A stretch of DNA of 64,000 nucleotides from Nitrospiraceae bacterium (lineage in GTDB: Bacteria; Nitrospirota; Nitrospiria; Nitrospirales; UBA8639). This document shows positions 45,264 through 53,755 of this stretch, in pieces (the stretch's first letter is position 1; the number at the start of each line of letters is the position of its first letter). The DNA lies in the NCBI GenBank assembly GCA_020632595.1, contig JACKFF010000001.1:372001-436000 (forward strand), written 5' to 3'. The notes beneath the pieces are model-generated. The model saw only the letters and a list, made by a program, of their open reading frames with translations, had not been told where the DNA came from and did not search any database. Made by a program: the position numbers and the translations under genes.

Positions 45264-47015
45264 TTATCGATCGCATTCCCCCATCACAATATCGTACGTT
45301 CCAAAAATCGTGATGATATCCGAAATCAAATATCCACGCGCCATGTGATCAAAGGCGCCCATATGAATAAATGAAGGAGAGCGGATTTTCAACCGATAGG
45401 GACGCGAACTTCCGTCACTAATGATAAAAAAGCCCAATTCACCTTTAGGCACCTCCGTCGCACAATACGTTTCGCCCTTCGGTGGCTTAAACCCTTGCGT
45501 AAAAATAATGAAATGATGAATCAGGCTTTGCATATCCCTCATCACCTCTGGCTTGGGAGGTGGAATGGCTTGAGCATCGACGGCCATAATCGGCCCCTCA
45601 GGCATTTGATTGAGGCATTGCTCGATGATGCGGGCGCTTTGCCACATTTCTTCCATTCTGATCCAATACCGGTCGTAGGTATCCCCGTCTTTTCCAATTG
45701 GCACTGCCCAATCCACACGGTCATACACGCCATACGGCTCCAACTTCCGAATATCATAGGAGACTCCCGACCCCCGAAGAACCGGCCCTGTGCATCCGAA
45801 ATTGATGGCATCCTCCGCAGAAAGGAGGGCCACGCCTTTGGTGCGGGCAACCCAAATCCTATTTTTTTGCAAGAGCGTGTCGTATTCCCGAATGTGTTCA
45901 GGAAACGTTTTCAAAAACCCCCGGAGAGCCGTAATAATTTCCGGCGTAAGATCCGCATCTACGCCTCCAATGCGGTAATAATTCAATGTCAGACGAGCGC
46001 CACACAATTTCTCAAACATATCCAACAAGATTTCGCGTTCACGGAAGGTCCAGAAGAACACGGTCATCGCCCCAATATCCAGGGCTTGTGTTCCCAGCCA
46101 GAATAAATGCCCAATGATACGTTGCATTTCGGCCACGATGGTCCGCACATATTCCGCCCGTTCCGGAACGGTCATATCTATCAGTTTTTCTACGGCCCGC
46201 ACATAGGCATAGTTATTGGTCATGGCACAGACATAGTCCAATCGGTCGGTATGCGGGACCATTTGCATATACGTCAGGCCTTCAGCCAGTTTCTCCACTC
46301 CCCGGTGCAAATATCCAAGATCGGGCGTGGCCTTGCTGACCCGCTCACCATCCAACTCCAACACAACCCGAAGCACTCCATGCGTACTAGGATGTTGGGG
46401 ACCCATATTGAGAAGCATTTCCGTTGTGCGTTTAGTGTCACCTGGATGATCATCCGCCATGAATTGATGACGTTGATCATCGGGCACCTCGGATTCCGAC
46501 CATTCGCCGATCGGTTCATCCAACCTGGGAAGAAAATCAAACCGGCTCCTCCATCCTTTTCCTTCGGCCGGAAAATCCTTTCGTAACGGATACCCTTCAT
46601 CATAATCATCAGGCATCAAAATTCGACGAAGGTCGGGATGCCCGGTAAAGCGGATGCCCATCAAGTCATACACTTCACGTTCCAGGAAATTGGCCCCTTT
46701 CCAGATGCCACTGATTGAGGCGATCTCCGGATGATCCTCTGTCACGCGCGCTTTAATCCGGATGCGGGTCCCATGGGGAAGAGAGAGAAAGTGATAAATG
46801 ACTTCAAATCGTTCGAGGGCATCAGGATAATCCGCCGAACAGATATCGGTAATATGATCCAACGCCATCGCGGGATCGTCATGGAGAAATTGCGCAATTT
46901 CCAGCCAATGATCGGCTTGTACTTGTGCCCACAAATCCAAACGCACGGGATCCTGCTGCGCCGTCAGCACAGCCTGAGGAAAGCGATTGACCAAAGATTC
47001 GAGAAAAGCATGCAT
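45264..47015 (-). CDS. nuoCD: Fused NADH-quinone oxidoreductase subunits C/D
   Basis: The 583-residue protein is a C-D fusion, as in E. coli. Residues 1-155 form NuoC (ERFEVIYHFLSLPHGTRIRIK, NFLEREVYDLMGI). Residues from about 200 form NuoD with MGPQHPSTHGVLRVVLELDGE, LHRGVEKLAEGL, the quinone-site His/Tyr regions and MGECDR at the C-terminus. Both halves look intact. It is 59 bp upstream of... the nuoB stop side of the operon, that is, it follows nuoB in transcription order. Confidence 0.96.
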   Translation of the reverse strand: MHAFLESLVNRFPQAVLTAQQDPVRLDLWAQVQADHWLEIAQFLHDDPAMALDHITDICSADYPDALERFEVIYHFLSLPHGTRIRIKARVTEDHPEIASISGIWKGANFLEREVYDLMGIRFTGHPDLRRILMPDDYDEGYPLRKDFPAEGKGWRSRFDFLPRLDEPIGEWSESEVPDDQRHQFMADDHPGDTKRTTEMLLNMGPQHPSTHGVLRVVLELDGERVSKATPDLGYLHRGVEKLAEGLTYMQMVPHTDRLDYVCAMTNNYAYVRAVEKLIDMTVPERAEYVRTIVAEMQRIIGHLFWLGTQALDIGAMTVFFWTFREREILLDMFEKLCGARLTLNYYRIGGVDADLTPEIITALRGFLKTFPEHIREYDTLLQKNRIWVARTKGVALLSAEDAINFGCTGPVLRGSGVSYDIRKLEPYGVYDRVDWAVPIGKDGDTYDRYWIRMEEMWQSARIIEQCLNQMPEGPIMAVDAQAIPPPKPEVMRDMQSLIHHFIIFTQGFKPPKGETYCATEVPKGELGFFIISDGSSRPYRLKIRSPSFIHMGAFDHMARGYLISDIITIFGTYDIVMGECDR

Positions 47016-47074
47016 AAATCGGATATGTTGCTGAATCGTAGAATATCAAAAGACCGTCTACACAACTTCCAGAG

Positions 47075-47554
47075 CTATTTCACGAAGTATTTTTCTTTCT
47101 GAATTTTTTCTTGGAGTTTAATGAGACCGTCCATGAGTGCCTCAGGTCTCGGGGGACAACCTGCGATATAGACATCCACAGGGACTATTTGATCCACGCC
47201 CTGAACCACACTGTAACTATTGTAATGATTCCCGGATGTCGCGCAGGATCCCATGGAAATCACATACCTGGGCTCCGCCATTTGATCATAAATTCGACGG
47301 ATCACCGGTGCCATTTTCCGACAGACCGTCCCAGCCACAATCATCAAATCTGACTGACGAGGTGACGCACGAAACACCCCGGCCCCAAAGCGATCGATGT
47401 CATACTTGGAAGACACCGAGGCGATCATTTCAATCGCACAACAAGCTAACCCGAACGTCATCGGCCAAAGGGCTGATTTCCGACACCAGGCAATACAATA
47501 ATCCAGATTGGTCGTAATAATATTCGGTTCAAGCTGTCGTTCAAGCATCCCCAT
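47075..47554 (-). CDS. nuoB: NADH-quinone oxidoreductase subunit B (cluster N2)
   Basis: The 159-residue peripheral subunit holds the terminal cluster N2. It has the tandem Cys in GLACCAIEM (about 36-44), GSCATSGN (about 102) and GCPPRPEAL (about 132), all four ligands in place. It lies 117 bp after nuoA. Confidence 0.97.
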   Translation of the reverse strand: MGMLERQLEPNIITTNLDYCIAWCRKSALWPMTFGLACCAIEMIASVSSKYDIDRFGAGVFRASPRQSDLMIVAGTVCRKMAPVIRRIYDQMAEPRYVISMGSCATSGNHYNSYSVVQGVDQIVPVDVYIAGCPPRPEALMDGLIKLQEKIQKEKYFVK

Positions 47555-47671
47555 AAGATTACCGCAGGTACCTCAATGTTCTGTGTGAAGCTCGTTGCGT
47601 ACACCCACAAGATGGGGGTGCCATTGTACTGGGTAGACTCCGGTTTTTTCCAGGAGAAAAGAACTATTTTC

Positions 47672-48043
47672 TTAATCCCAATCCAACGCACCTTTTTTCC
47701 AGGCATACCAGAACCCCACAATGAGAATAGCCAAAAACACTCCCATTTCAACAAGGCCAAGAAGGCCAAGCTTCTTAAACACCACCGCCCAAGGAAATAA
47801 GAACACGACCTCAATATCAAATATGACAAAAAGCATGGCAATGATGTAGTAGCGCATCGGAAACTGAACCCTGGCGTCCATAAACAACGGAGCGCCACTT
47901 TCGTAAGGAAGCAGTTTCGCCCGATAGGGCCGGCTTGGACGGATTATCCATCCCACAACCAAGGACCCGACTCCAAACAGTGCCCCGATAACCATAAAGA
48001 TGATGATGGGGAGATAATTAAAAGGAACCGGTTCACTACCCAT
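47672..48043 (-). CDS. nuoA: NADH-quinone oxidoreductase subunit A
   Basis: The 123-residue membrane subunit has three helices and the family core RPYRAKLLPYESGAPLFMDARVQFPMRYYIIAMLFVIFDIE-type segment, with PYESG and the Glu in FVIFDIEVVFL clearly present. It is the first nuo gene, about 73 bp downstream of the midA-like gene. Confidence 0.96.
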   Translation of the reverse strand: MGSEPVPFNYLPIIIFMVIGALFGVGSLVVGWIIRPSRPYRAKLLPYESGAPLFMDARVQFPMRYYIIAMLFVIFDIEVVFLFPWAVVFKKLGLLGLVEMGVFLAILIVGFWYAWKKGALDWD

Positions 48044-48116
48044 GGATCACGCTCATTCCAAAATAAGTCATACTCACTCCCCTAACGCCGCTTATCATCT
48101 TTCTTCTCCGCCTTCT

Positions 48117-49319
48117 TCAACCCGAGAACACCACATCATCAAAAAAGGCCGGATAGCGCAACCCTTGAAGGGCGAAAGCCTCCATCCCTTTTCGCTGAAC
48201 AAGAACCTTAAACGTGGTCCCCATACCATGCGGACGTAATAAATGCGTTAACGCCCGTACATCATCAGACTCCGGATCCTGGTCTCGCACCAATTCTTCG
48301 ACTCCTAACCCGATCAGCCAATTGGCCATGGTCGTCAATCCGACGAAGTCCAGCCCATGGGTCATCCCAACGCTTGCCAAGGCGGAAAAGTTGACGTGAG
48401 CCGTCATATCCTGCTCTCCAACCCTCACATACGGATCAGTCGAAATAGCATGGCGATGATAACATAAGAAGGTCCCGTCCTTTCGGTCGGACCGGTAATA
48501 ATCACGATGCGTATGACCATAGTCGACAGTCACGACAATACCGCGGCGGAGAAGGCGAGCCACATGCTTCATCCAAACCTCAGAGGCAAGATGGAGTTCT
48601 GAGGTTTGCCCTTCACTCAAGGCTACCTTATGCGTCTCAAGGTATTTGATCAATTCCGGAGACAGACGATGATCCAGACATTCAACAAAACGCCCGCTTT
48701 TGTAGGACACACATATTTCATGAAGGCGTTGGTCAGCCATTCGGACCCGATGGACAGGTAAGGCATCAACTAATTCGTTGGAAAAAACAACTCCGGTTAT
48801 GGAATTTGAGTCAACCTCCTCTATGGCAGATTTCCAACTCAAGTGTTCTTCCCCCCAGCCTTGCCCTAAGGCGCTGAGCCTGGCTGCCTGACGCGATTGG
48901 AGATGGGAACTCCGCTCGATAATTTGATATGAGAGGCGGTGAGAGAAATCAGAAGCGATGGCTCGGCATTCTTGAATGAAATCAAAGGCAAAGGTTCCGT
49001 TCCCTGCACCAATTTCCATAAAAGTAAATTGAGGGGGATGGTTTAACTGGTCATCAATAGCCAAAATCTGGCGAACCAATGTTTTCGCCAAAATAGGGGA
49101 GAGTTCAGGTGCAGTAAAATAATCACCATCCCATCCGATTCGGTCTGAAGAGGAGAGATCAGGTTCTGCCTTTTTGGTCATATAATATCCGTGTGGAACA
49201 TCGTAGAGGGCCAATTCCATGAAACGCGCAAAACTCATGGGCCCATGAAGGCCAATTTCAGACACAATCTTCTCGATAAGATCTGAGTTACTCTGTATTT
49301 TCTGTGGTTCGGATGGCAC
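48117..49319 (-). CDS. MidA/NDUFAF7-type SAM-dependent methyltransferase (DUF185)
   Basis: The 400-residue protein matches the COG1565 class. It has GPMSFARFMELALYDVPHGYY (about 25-45), the substrate region DYFTAPELSPI, the SAM loop FMEIGAGNGTFAFD, and the conserved VFSNELVDALPVHRV and VVTVDYGH blocks. The eukaryotic member NDUFAF7 (MidA) symmetrically dimethylates an Arg of the NuoD-equivalent NDUFS2 and is needed for complex I assembly. The gene here is on the nuo strand, directly upstream of nuoA, which supports the same role by inference. The start is GTG 49319. Confidence 0.88.
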   Translation of the reverse strand: MPSEPQKIQSNSDLIEKIVSEIGLHGPMSFARFMELALYDVPHGYYMTKKAEPDLSSSDRIGWDGDYFTAPELSPILAKTLVRQILAIDDQLNHPPQFTFMEIGAGNGTFAFDFIQECRAIASDFSHRLSYQIIERSSHLQSRQAARLSALGQGWGEEHLSWKSAIEEVDSNSITGVVFSNELVDALPVHRVRMADQRLHEICVSYKSGRFVECLDHRLSPELIKYLETHKVALSEGQTSELHLASEVWMKHVARLLRRGIVVTVDYGHTHRDYYRSDRKDGTFLCYHRHAISTDPYVRVGEQDMTAHVNFSALASVGMTHGLDFVGLTTMANWLIGLGVEELVRDQDPESDDVRALTHLLRPHGMGTTFKVLVQRKGMEAFALQGLRYPAFFDDVVFSG

Positions 49320-49365
49320 GAATGGACTATGGTCACTCCTTCAATATGCCTATTGAGAATCGGTT

Positions 49366-49395
49366 ACGATAACGGCCTACCTTCAGCCAAGTCAA
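49366..49395 (-). promoter_or_regulatory. Putative promoter for the midA-like gene and nuo operon
   Basis: On the minus strand TTGACT (49390-49395) and TATCGT (49366-49371) are 18 bases apart, about 47 bases before the GTG start. This is the nearest good sigma-70-like pair upstream of the nuo unit. A second promoter in the midA-nuoA gap is possible but I saw no strong match. Confidence 0.4.
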
Positions 49396-49555
49396 GCAAT
49401 CTTGTACTTTTTAAGGCAACAAAAAACAATAGATTCAATATGTTATGGATACGATCCTGGTCAGCAGAGAAAGGAAGAGTAGTGGTCGACAGAAAGGGAT
49501 TGCCGTCACAACAAGACCGGCATTAAGGAGCAGAGTAAGGAAGGCCTTTCAAGTG

Positions 49556-52276
49556 TTAGGTCCCATGGCATTTCTTATATTTTTTTCCGCTCCCACATGG
49601 GCAGGGATCGTTCCGCCCGACTTTCTCTTCGGCACGTTGAACGGTGCGTTGTTGAGGAGTGGCAGCGGATTCACCTCCGCGATTCAAATTTAATTGTGCC
49701 GGGCGAGGGGTTTCCCGCTCAGGCTCAGGCCGTTCCCCGCGAACCAATTGAAATTTAAAAAGCCGTTCCAGGGTATCATTTTTAATCCGTTCCATCATAC
49801 CTGCGAACATGTCATAGCCTTCGCGCTTATATTCGGCGAGGGGATCCTTTTGCCCATACCCACGCAGGCCGATTCCATCCTTCAATTGGTCCATTCCCCA
49901 CAAGTGATCTTTCCAATGATGGTCAATCATTTGAAGCAGAATCGTGCGCTCCACATAATGCACTAAATCTTCGGTGGCGCCATGCTCATGAATTAGGGCT
50001 TGGACTTTGTTCCGATAGGCCTGCTTTAATTTTTCTGGAATTTCTTCCTTGAGCGCATCTCGACCGACGTCCTTGATCTCATCAGCTTGAATCACATCCA
50101 CGCCGAATTGTCCCTGCACCGACTCCACTAATCCGGCAATATTCCATTCTTCGGCATATTGTTCCTCTGGACAATAGATATCGACAAAGCGCTCGCCCAC
50201 TTCCTCGATCATACCGAAAACGTCTTCCGTCACATCGGTGGCGCGTAACACATTCTGTCGATGCTTATAAATAACCTCCCGCTGCTTACTCATCACATCA
50301 TCATATTCAAGAAGGTGTTTGCGAATTTCAAAATTATGGCCTTCGACTTTCTTTTGCGCGTTTTCAATGGACTTGGTGACCATCCTGTGCTCAATGGGCA
50401 CCCCCTCCTCCATGCCGAGCTTGAGCATGAGGTTTGAGACCCGTTCAGACGCAAAGATACGAAGCAAGTCATCTTCCAAGGACAGAAAAAACCGCGAGGA
50501 TCCAGGATCTCCCTGCCGACCCGCCCGGCCTCTCAACTGATTGTCAATCCGACGGCTCTCATGACGCTCGGTCCCGACAATATGTAACCCTCCGGCAGCC
50601 AAAACTTCCTTTTTATTCTGATCACAGGCGGCTTTAATCGCGGCGTAGGCCTTTTGTTGCTCCTCCTCTGTCAGATCTTCCCCACGATAAATAACCTGTT
50701 GTTTGAAGAGTGCTTCAGCATTGCCTCCCAATAAAATATCGGTTCCTCGGCCGGCCATGTTGGTCGCAATAGTCACCGCACCCTTTTGCCCGGCCTGGGC
50801 AATAATTTCAGCCTCTTTTTCATGGAACTTGGCATTCAAAACATGATGCTTCACACCCCGATGCTTCAATAAAGCCGAAAGACGCTCGGATTTTTCAATA
50901 GAAATCGTGCCAATCAGAACGGGTTGGCCCTTCTCATGATACTCTTTGATCTCGTCGGCAATGGCTTCGAATTTTTCCTTTTCCGTCCGGTAGACCACAT
51001 CCGGATTATCAATGCGAATCATCGTGCTATTGGTGGGCACCACATTCACTTCAAGGTTGTAAATTTTCGCGAATTCCGCGGCTTCGGTGTCCGCTGTCCC
51101 GGTCATGCCCGCCAGCTTATTGTACATACGAAAATAATTCTGGAACGTCACGGATGCCAAGGTCTGGTTTTCGTTGGCAATTTTCACCCCTTCTTTGGCC
51201 TCCACAGCCTGATGAAGCCCATCACTCCATCGCCGTCCCGGCATTAATCGACCGGTAAACTCATCCACAATCATTACCTCGCCATCTTTCACCACATATT
51301 CGACATCCCGGTGATAGAGCACATGGGCCTGGAGAGCCTTAATGACGTGATGCACCAAACTCAGGTGTTTTAAGTCATAGAGATTATCGACACCCAAAAG
51401 TTTCTCGACATGCGCATTGCCTTCCTCGGTCAACGACACCGTTTTTGTTTTCTCTTCAACCGTATAATCCTCTTCTCGTTTGAGGTGAGGAATGATCCGA
51501 TCCACCTGGAAATAGAGGTCTGTGCTTTGTTCGGCGGGCCCGGAAATAATCAGCGGCGTTCGAGCCTCGTCGATGAGAATACTGTCCACTTCGTCAACAA
51601 TGGCAAAGTTCAACTCCCGTTGAACGCCCTGACTCAAATCCGTGACCACCAGATTATCCCTCAGATAATCAAAGCCAAATTCATTATTTGTCCCATACGT
51701 GATATCGGCCCCGTAGGCCTCACGTCGCGAACACGGCCGAAGGAATTGCAACCGTTTGTCCGGTGCATCATAGGTCGGATCGAATAAAAACGAGGCGTCA
51801 TGTTGAATGGTTCCGACTGATAAGCCTAAGCCATGGTAGAGCGGTCCCATCCACTGGGCATCCCGCTTCGCCAGATAATCGTTGACTGTGACCAAATGGA
51901 CCCCTTTTCCCTCCAACGCATTTAAATAAACGGGAAGGGTCGCAACGAGGGTTTTTCCTTCACCCGTTCGCATTTCAGCAATGCGTCCCTGGTGCAAGAC
52001 CATACCCCCTAATAACTGCACATCAAAGTGGCGCATGCCAAGCCGGCGCTTGGACATTTCCCGGCACACGGCAAACGCCTCGGGGAGCAAATCGTCCAAG
52101 GTCTCTCCGGCTTCCAGTCTTTTTTTAAAAATTGAGGTCTTTGCCGCTAATCCCGCGTCATCAAGGGGTTGCAACGAACTCTCAATTTCATTAGCTCGAA
52201 CCACTAGGGGCTTGAGCCGCTTGAGCTCTCGATCATTTTTGCTTCCAAACAGAATATTTAATAGACGAACAAACAT
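49556..52276 (-). CDS. secA: Protein translocase subunit SecA
   Basis: SecA is the ATPase motor that drives preproteins through SecYEG. The 906-residue protein has the DEAD motor with MRTGEGKTLVATLP (Walker A, about residue 103) and VDEVDSILIDEARTPLIISG (about 210), the preprotein cross-linking and scaffold domains, MAGRGTDILLGGN and GRAGRQGDPGSSRFFLS. The C-terminal zinc domain is intact: CPCGSGKKYKKCHG. Length is normal. Confidence 0.97.
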   Translation of the reverse strand: MFVRLLNILFGSKNDRELKRLKPLVVRANEIESSLQPLDDAGLAAKTSIFKKRLEAGETLDDLLPEAFAVCREMSKRRLGMRHFDVQLLGGMVLHQGRIAEMRTGEGKTLVATLPVYLNALEGKGVHLVTVNDYLAKRDAQWMGPLYHGLGLSVGTIQHDASFLFDPTYDAPDKRLQFLRPCSRREAYGADITYGTNNEFGFDYLRDNLVVTDLSQGVQRELNFAIVDEVDSILIDEARTPLIISGPAEQSTDLYFQVDRIIPHLKREEDYTVEEKTKTVSLTEEGNAHVEKLLGVDNLYDLKHLSLVHHVIKALQAHVLYHRDVEYVVKDGEVMIVDEFTGRLMPGRRWSDGLHQAVEAKEGVKIANENQTLASVTFQNYFRMYNKLAGMTGTADTEAAEFAKIYNLEVNVVPTNSTMIRIDNPDVVYRTEKEKFEAIADEIKEYHEKGQPVLIGTISIEKSERLSALLKHRGVKHHVLNAKFHEKEAEIIAQAGQKGAVTIATNMAGRGTDILLGGNAEALFKQQVIYRGEDLTEEEQQKAYAAIKAACDQNKKEVLAAGGLHIVGTERHESRRIDNQLRGRAGRQGDPGSSRFFLSLEDDLLRIFASERVSNLMLKLGMEEGVPIEHRMVTKSIENAQKKVEGHNFEIRKHLLEYDDVMSKQREVIYKHRQNVLRATDVTEDVFGMIEEVGERFVDIYCPEEQYAEEWNIAGLVESVQGQFGVDVIQADEIKDVGRDALKEEIPEKLKQAYRNKVQALIHEHGATEDLVHYVERTILLQMIDHHWKDHLWGMDQLKDGIGLRGYGQKDPLAEYKREGYDMFAGMMERIKNDTLERLFKFQLVRGERPEPERETPRPAQLNLNRGGESAATPQQRTVQRAEEKVGRNDPCPCGSGKKYKKCHGT

Positions 52277-52481
52277 ATCGACCTTACACCTCGGGTACAG
52301 AAATAGGGTTGGAGAAACTCACGATGGATAGGGATGGAGGACTAGATACACCTTTCCACGCCGTACAGTTGTCTTAGTATACCGAATTACAGGAGGGAAT
52401 CAACTCAAGAGAAGGGGATTTATGGCGGCAATGGCGCATCATGCGACAAACGACGACACGATGCAGAGGATAGCCATTTGC

Positions 52482-52511
52482 TTGACAGAATCTTTGGTAT
52501 TTCCCTAGCAT
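52482..52511 (+). promoter_or_regulatory. Putative promoter upstream of first CSWxC protein
   Basis: TTGACA (52482-52487) and TAGCAT (52506-52511) are separated by 18 bases, about 50 bases before the ATG at 52562. The -35 is a perfect consensus. It probably starts the TonB-locus transcription unit. The rest of the 285 bases between secA and this gene shows nothing else. Confidence 0.5.
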
Positions 52512-52561
52512 AAGCCTCCTTTATTATTCAGGGTTTCAGACGCTTTTGGTCTGCACATACC

Positions 52562-52855
52562 ATGACCTATCGAAAAAGTCTCACCATCGTTTTCATTCTA
52601 ATGCTCTTCCTCATCATGGGAAGCATGCATCGGACCTACGCTTCGCATATTACGGACCATACCCATCACCACACACCAACCACCCACAGCACGGGAATCT
52701 GTTCCTGGATGTGCGCTGCCGCACAAACCATTTCCGGAGACAACCTGGATATTTCCCCAAGTTTTCAACTCCTTACCATCATGGAATGGCCGGTTCCTCC
52801 GGTCCCTTCTCTTATTTCCACTCATTTTCTTTCAACCAGAGCTCCCCCCCGGTAA
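52562..52855 (+). CDS. Small exported His-rich CSWxC protein (paralog 1)
   Basis: The 97-residue protein has a signal-like hydrophobic segment (residues about 5-20), then a His-rich stretch (H23, H29, H33, H35-37, H42) and CSWMC at 47-51. The C-terminal region is less conserved and ends TRAPPR. The same arrangement occurs in three other genes nearby (57969, 61242, 62143), all with R[A/G]PP near the C-terminus. His clusters plus a CxxxC pair suggest transition-metal binding in the periplasm. The DUF2946/CopL groups of copper-linked proteins share a similar outline but I cannot confirm membership. It starts the TonB locus and is followed by a terminator. Confidence 0.65.
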   Translation: MTYRKSLTIVFILMLFLIMGSMHRTYASHITDHTHHHTPTTHSTGICSWMCAAAQTISGDNLDISPSFQLLTIMEWPVPPVPSLISTHFLSTRAPPR

Positions 52856-52908
52856 ATCAGATTAAGTTTAGCTCCTAAACCCCTTTCCCTAAAACCAGTT
52901 AGAGAGAG

Positions 52909-52970
52909 CGGTTTCACAGAGCGCGATCAGATGAGGTGGCTTCATCCCTCTTCCTGATCAGGAGAAACCG
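52909..52970 (+). promoter_or_regulatory. Structured leader, possible riboswitch or attenuator
   Basis: Nested complementarity can be read: outer stem CGGTTTC/GAAACCG (52909-52915 with 52964-52970), middle stem GATCAG/CTGATC (52925-52930 with 52954-52959) and inner stem GATGA/TCATC (52930-52934 with 52942-52946). Inner and middle share G52930, so they may be alternatives. A smaller hairpin TTTAG-CTC-CTAAA lies about 40 bases upstream. An intrinsic terminator follows 38 bases later. The arrangement resembles an aptamer plus expression platform. I cannot match it to a known riboswitch class. Confidence 0.4.
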
Positions 52971-53008
52971 AACAGAAGGTAAACTTCTTAACGGGAGAGT
53001 GAATTTTT

Positions 53009-53038
53009 AACCGGCAAAAACGCCAGCCGGTTTTATTT
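53009..53038 (+). terminator. Intrinsic terminator or attenuator before the first TonB gene
   Basis: AACCGGC (53009-53015) pairs with GCCGGTT (53026-53032) around a 10-base loop, and TTATTT follows. It would stop transcripts from the paralog-1 promoter before the TonB-domain gene, either as a plain terminator or as a conditional one downstream of the folded leader. Confidence 0.65.
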
Positions 53039-53130
53039 CCGATATGCCGTTACACGAAACAATCAAAAGACAAACCGTGGACGTAAAGCAGAAGGACCGG
53101 TCGTCAAGGCACTTAAGGGGAAGAGGTCTT

Positions 53131-53718
53131 ATGATAGGTCGGCACAATCTGATGTTCTATATTATGGGATTGCTTTGGTGCATGCTGACCTCCAACCCAA
53201 TTTCTTTGGCAGAAAACTCACCTGAAAGCTCAGAACCTATTGAAACATTAGAGGTCATTGAAGTGACTGGGACAACGGTAACAAAAGCCAGCATAACCTA
53301 TTCATTTCCGTTGCCCTCTTTCAATTACTTAGGGACACCCACGACCTTTCACCACCTGGCCGTTCCCGATCTCCATTATGTCAACCTGCCACAGCAGCCC
53401 ATGCCCCGTATTCTCCTGGACCAGATCGGAACAACACGCGGGCGAATAAAAAGTGTCAAACCCCTGAAAACCGAACGTCCCCTCTATCCGCGTATGGCCA
53501 GAGAGCAAGGCTGGCAGGGGAAGGTGGTGCTACGAACACAGATAACCGCCGATGGCATAGTCAAAAATGCCACCGTTCAGGAAAGTTCAGGATTTTCTCT
53601 CCTGGATGAGAGTGCCGTACAATCGGTGAAAAGCTGGTTGTTTGAACCAGCAAAAAATGGAGAATTTGCGATTGCGTCCACCGTAGATTTACCCATTCGA
53701 TTTGATTTGCTTCAATAA
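53131..53718 (+). CDS. TonB C-terminal-domain protein with TonB-box-like N-terminal segment
   Basis: From ATG 53131 (AGAGG five bases upstream) the protein has 195 residues: a hydrophobic segment near 9-28, then IETLEVIEVTGTTV, a linker, and a TonB C-terminal domain (PLYPRMAREQGWQGKVVLR, ITADGIVKNATVQES, SWLFEPAKNG). The domain resembles that of the second TonB gene in this locus. The IETLEVIEVTGT segment resembles the IETLPTLTVEGT at the receptor N-terminus, where a TonB box is expected. A start at 53044 is possible. Inner-membrane location is inferred. Confidence 0.75.
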   Translation: MIGRHNLMFYIMGLLWCMLTSNPISLAENSPESSEPIETLEVIEVTGTTVTKASITYSFPLPSFNYLGTPTTFHHLAVPDLHYVNLPQQPMPRILLDQIGTTRGRIKSVKPLKTERPLYPRMAREQGWQGKVVLRTQITADGIVKNATVQESSGFSLLDESAVQSVKSWLFEPAKNGEFAIASTVDLPIRFDLLQ

Positions 53719-53755
53719 GCTTTTGGAATATTGCCATTATTAATAAGGTTAGGCT

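Noticed and set aside
49445..49693. 82-codon plus-strand frame over the end of secA
   Set aside because: It lies antisense to the conserved SecA zinc domain; clearly a shadow.
52546..52878. Alternative overlapping frame at the first CSWxC gene
   Set aside because: The frame at 52562 has the signal peptide, His cluster and CSWMC shared with three paralogs; the alternative has none of these.
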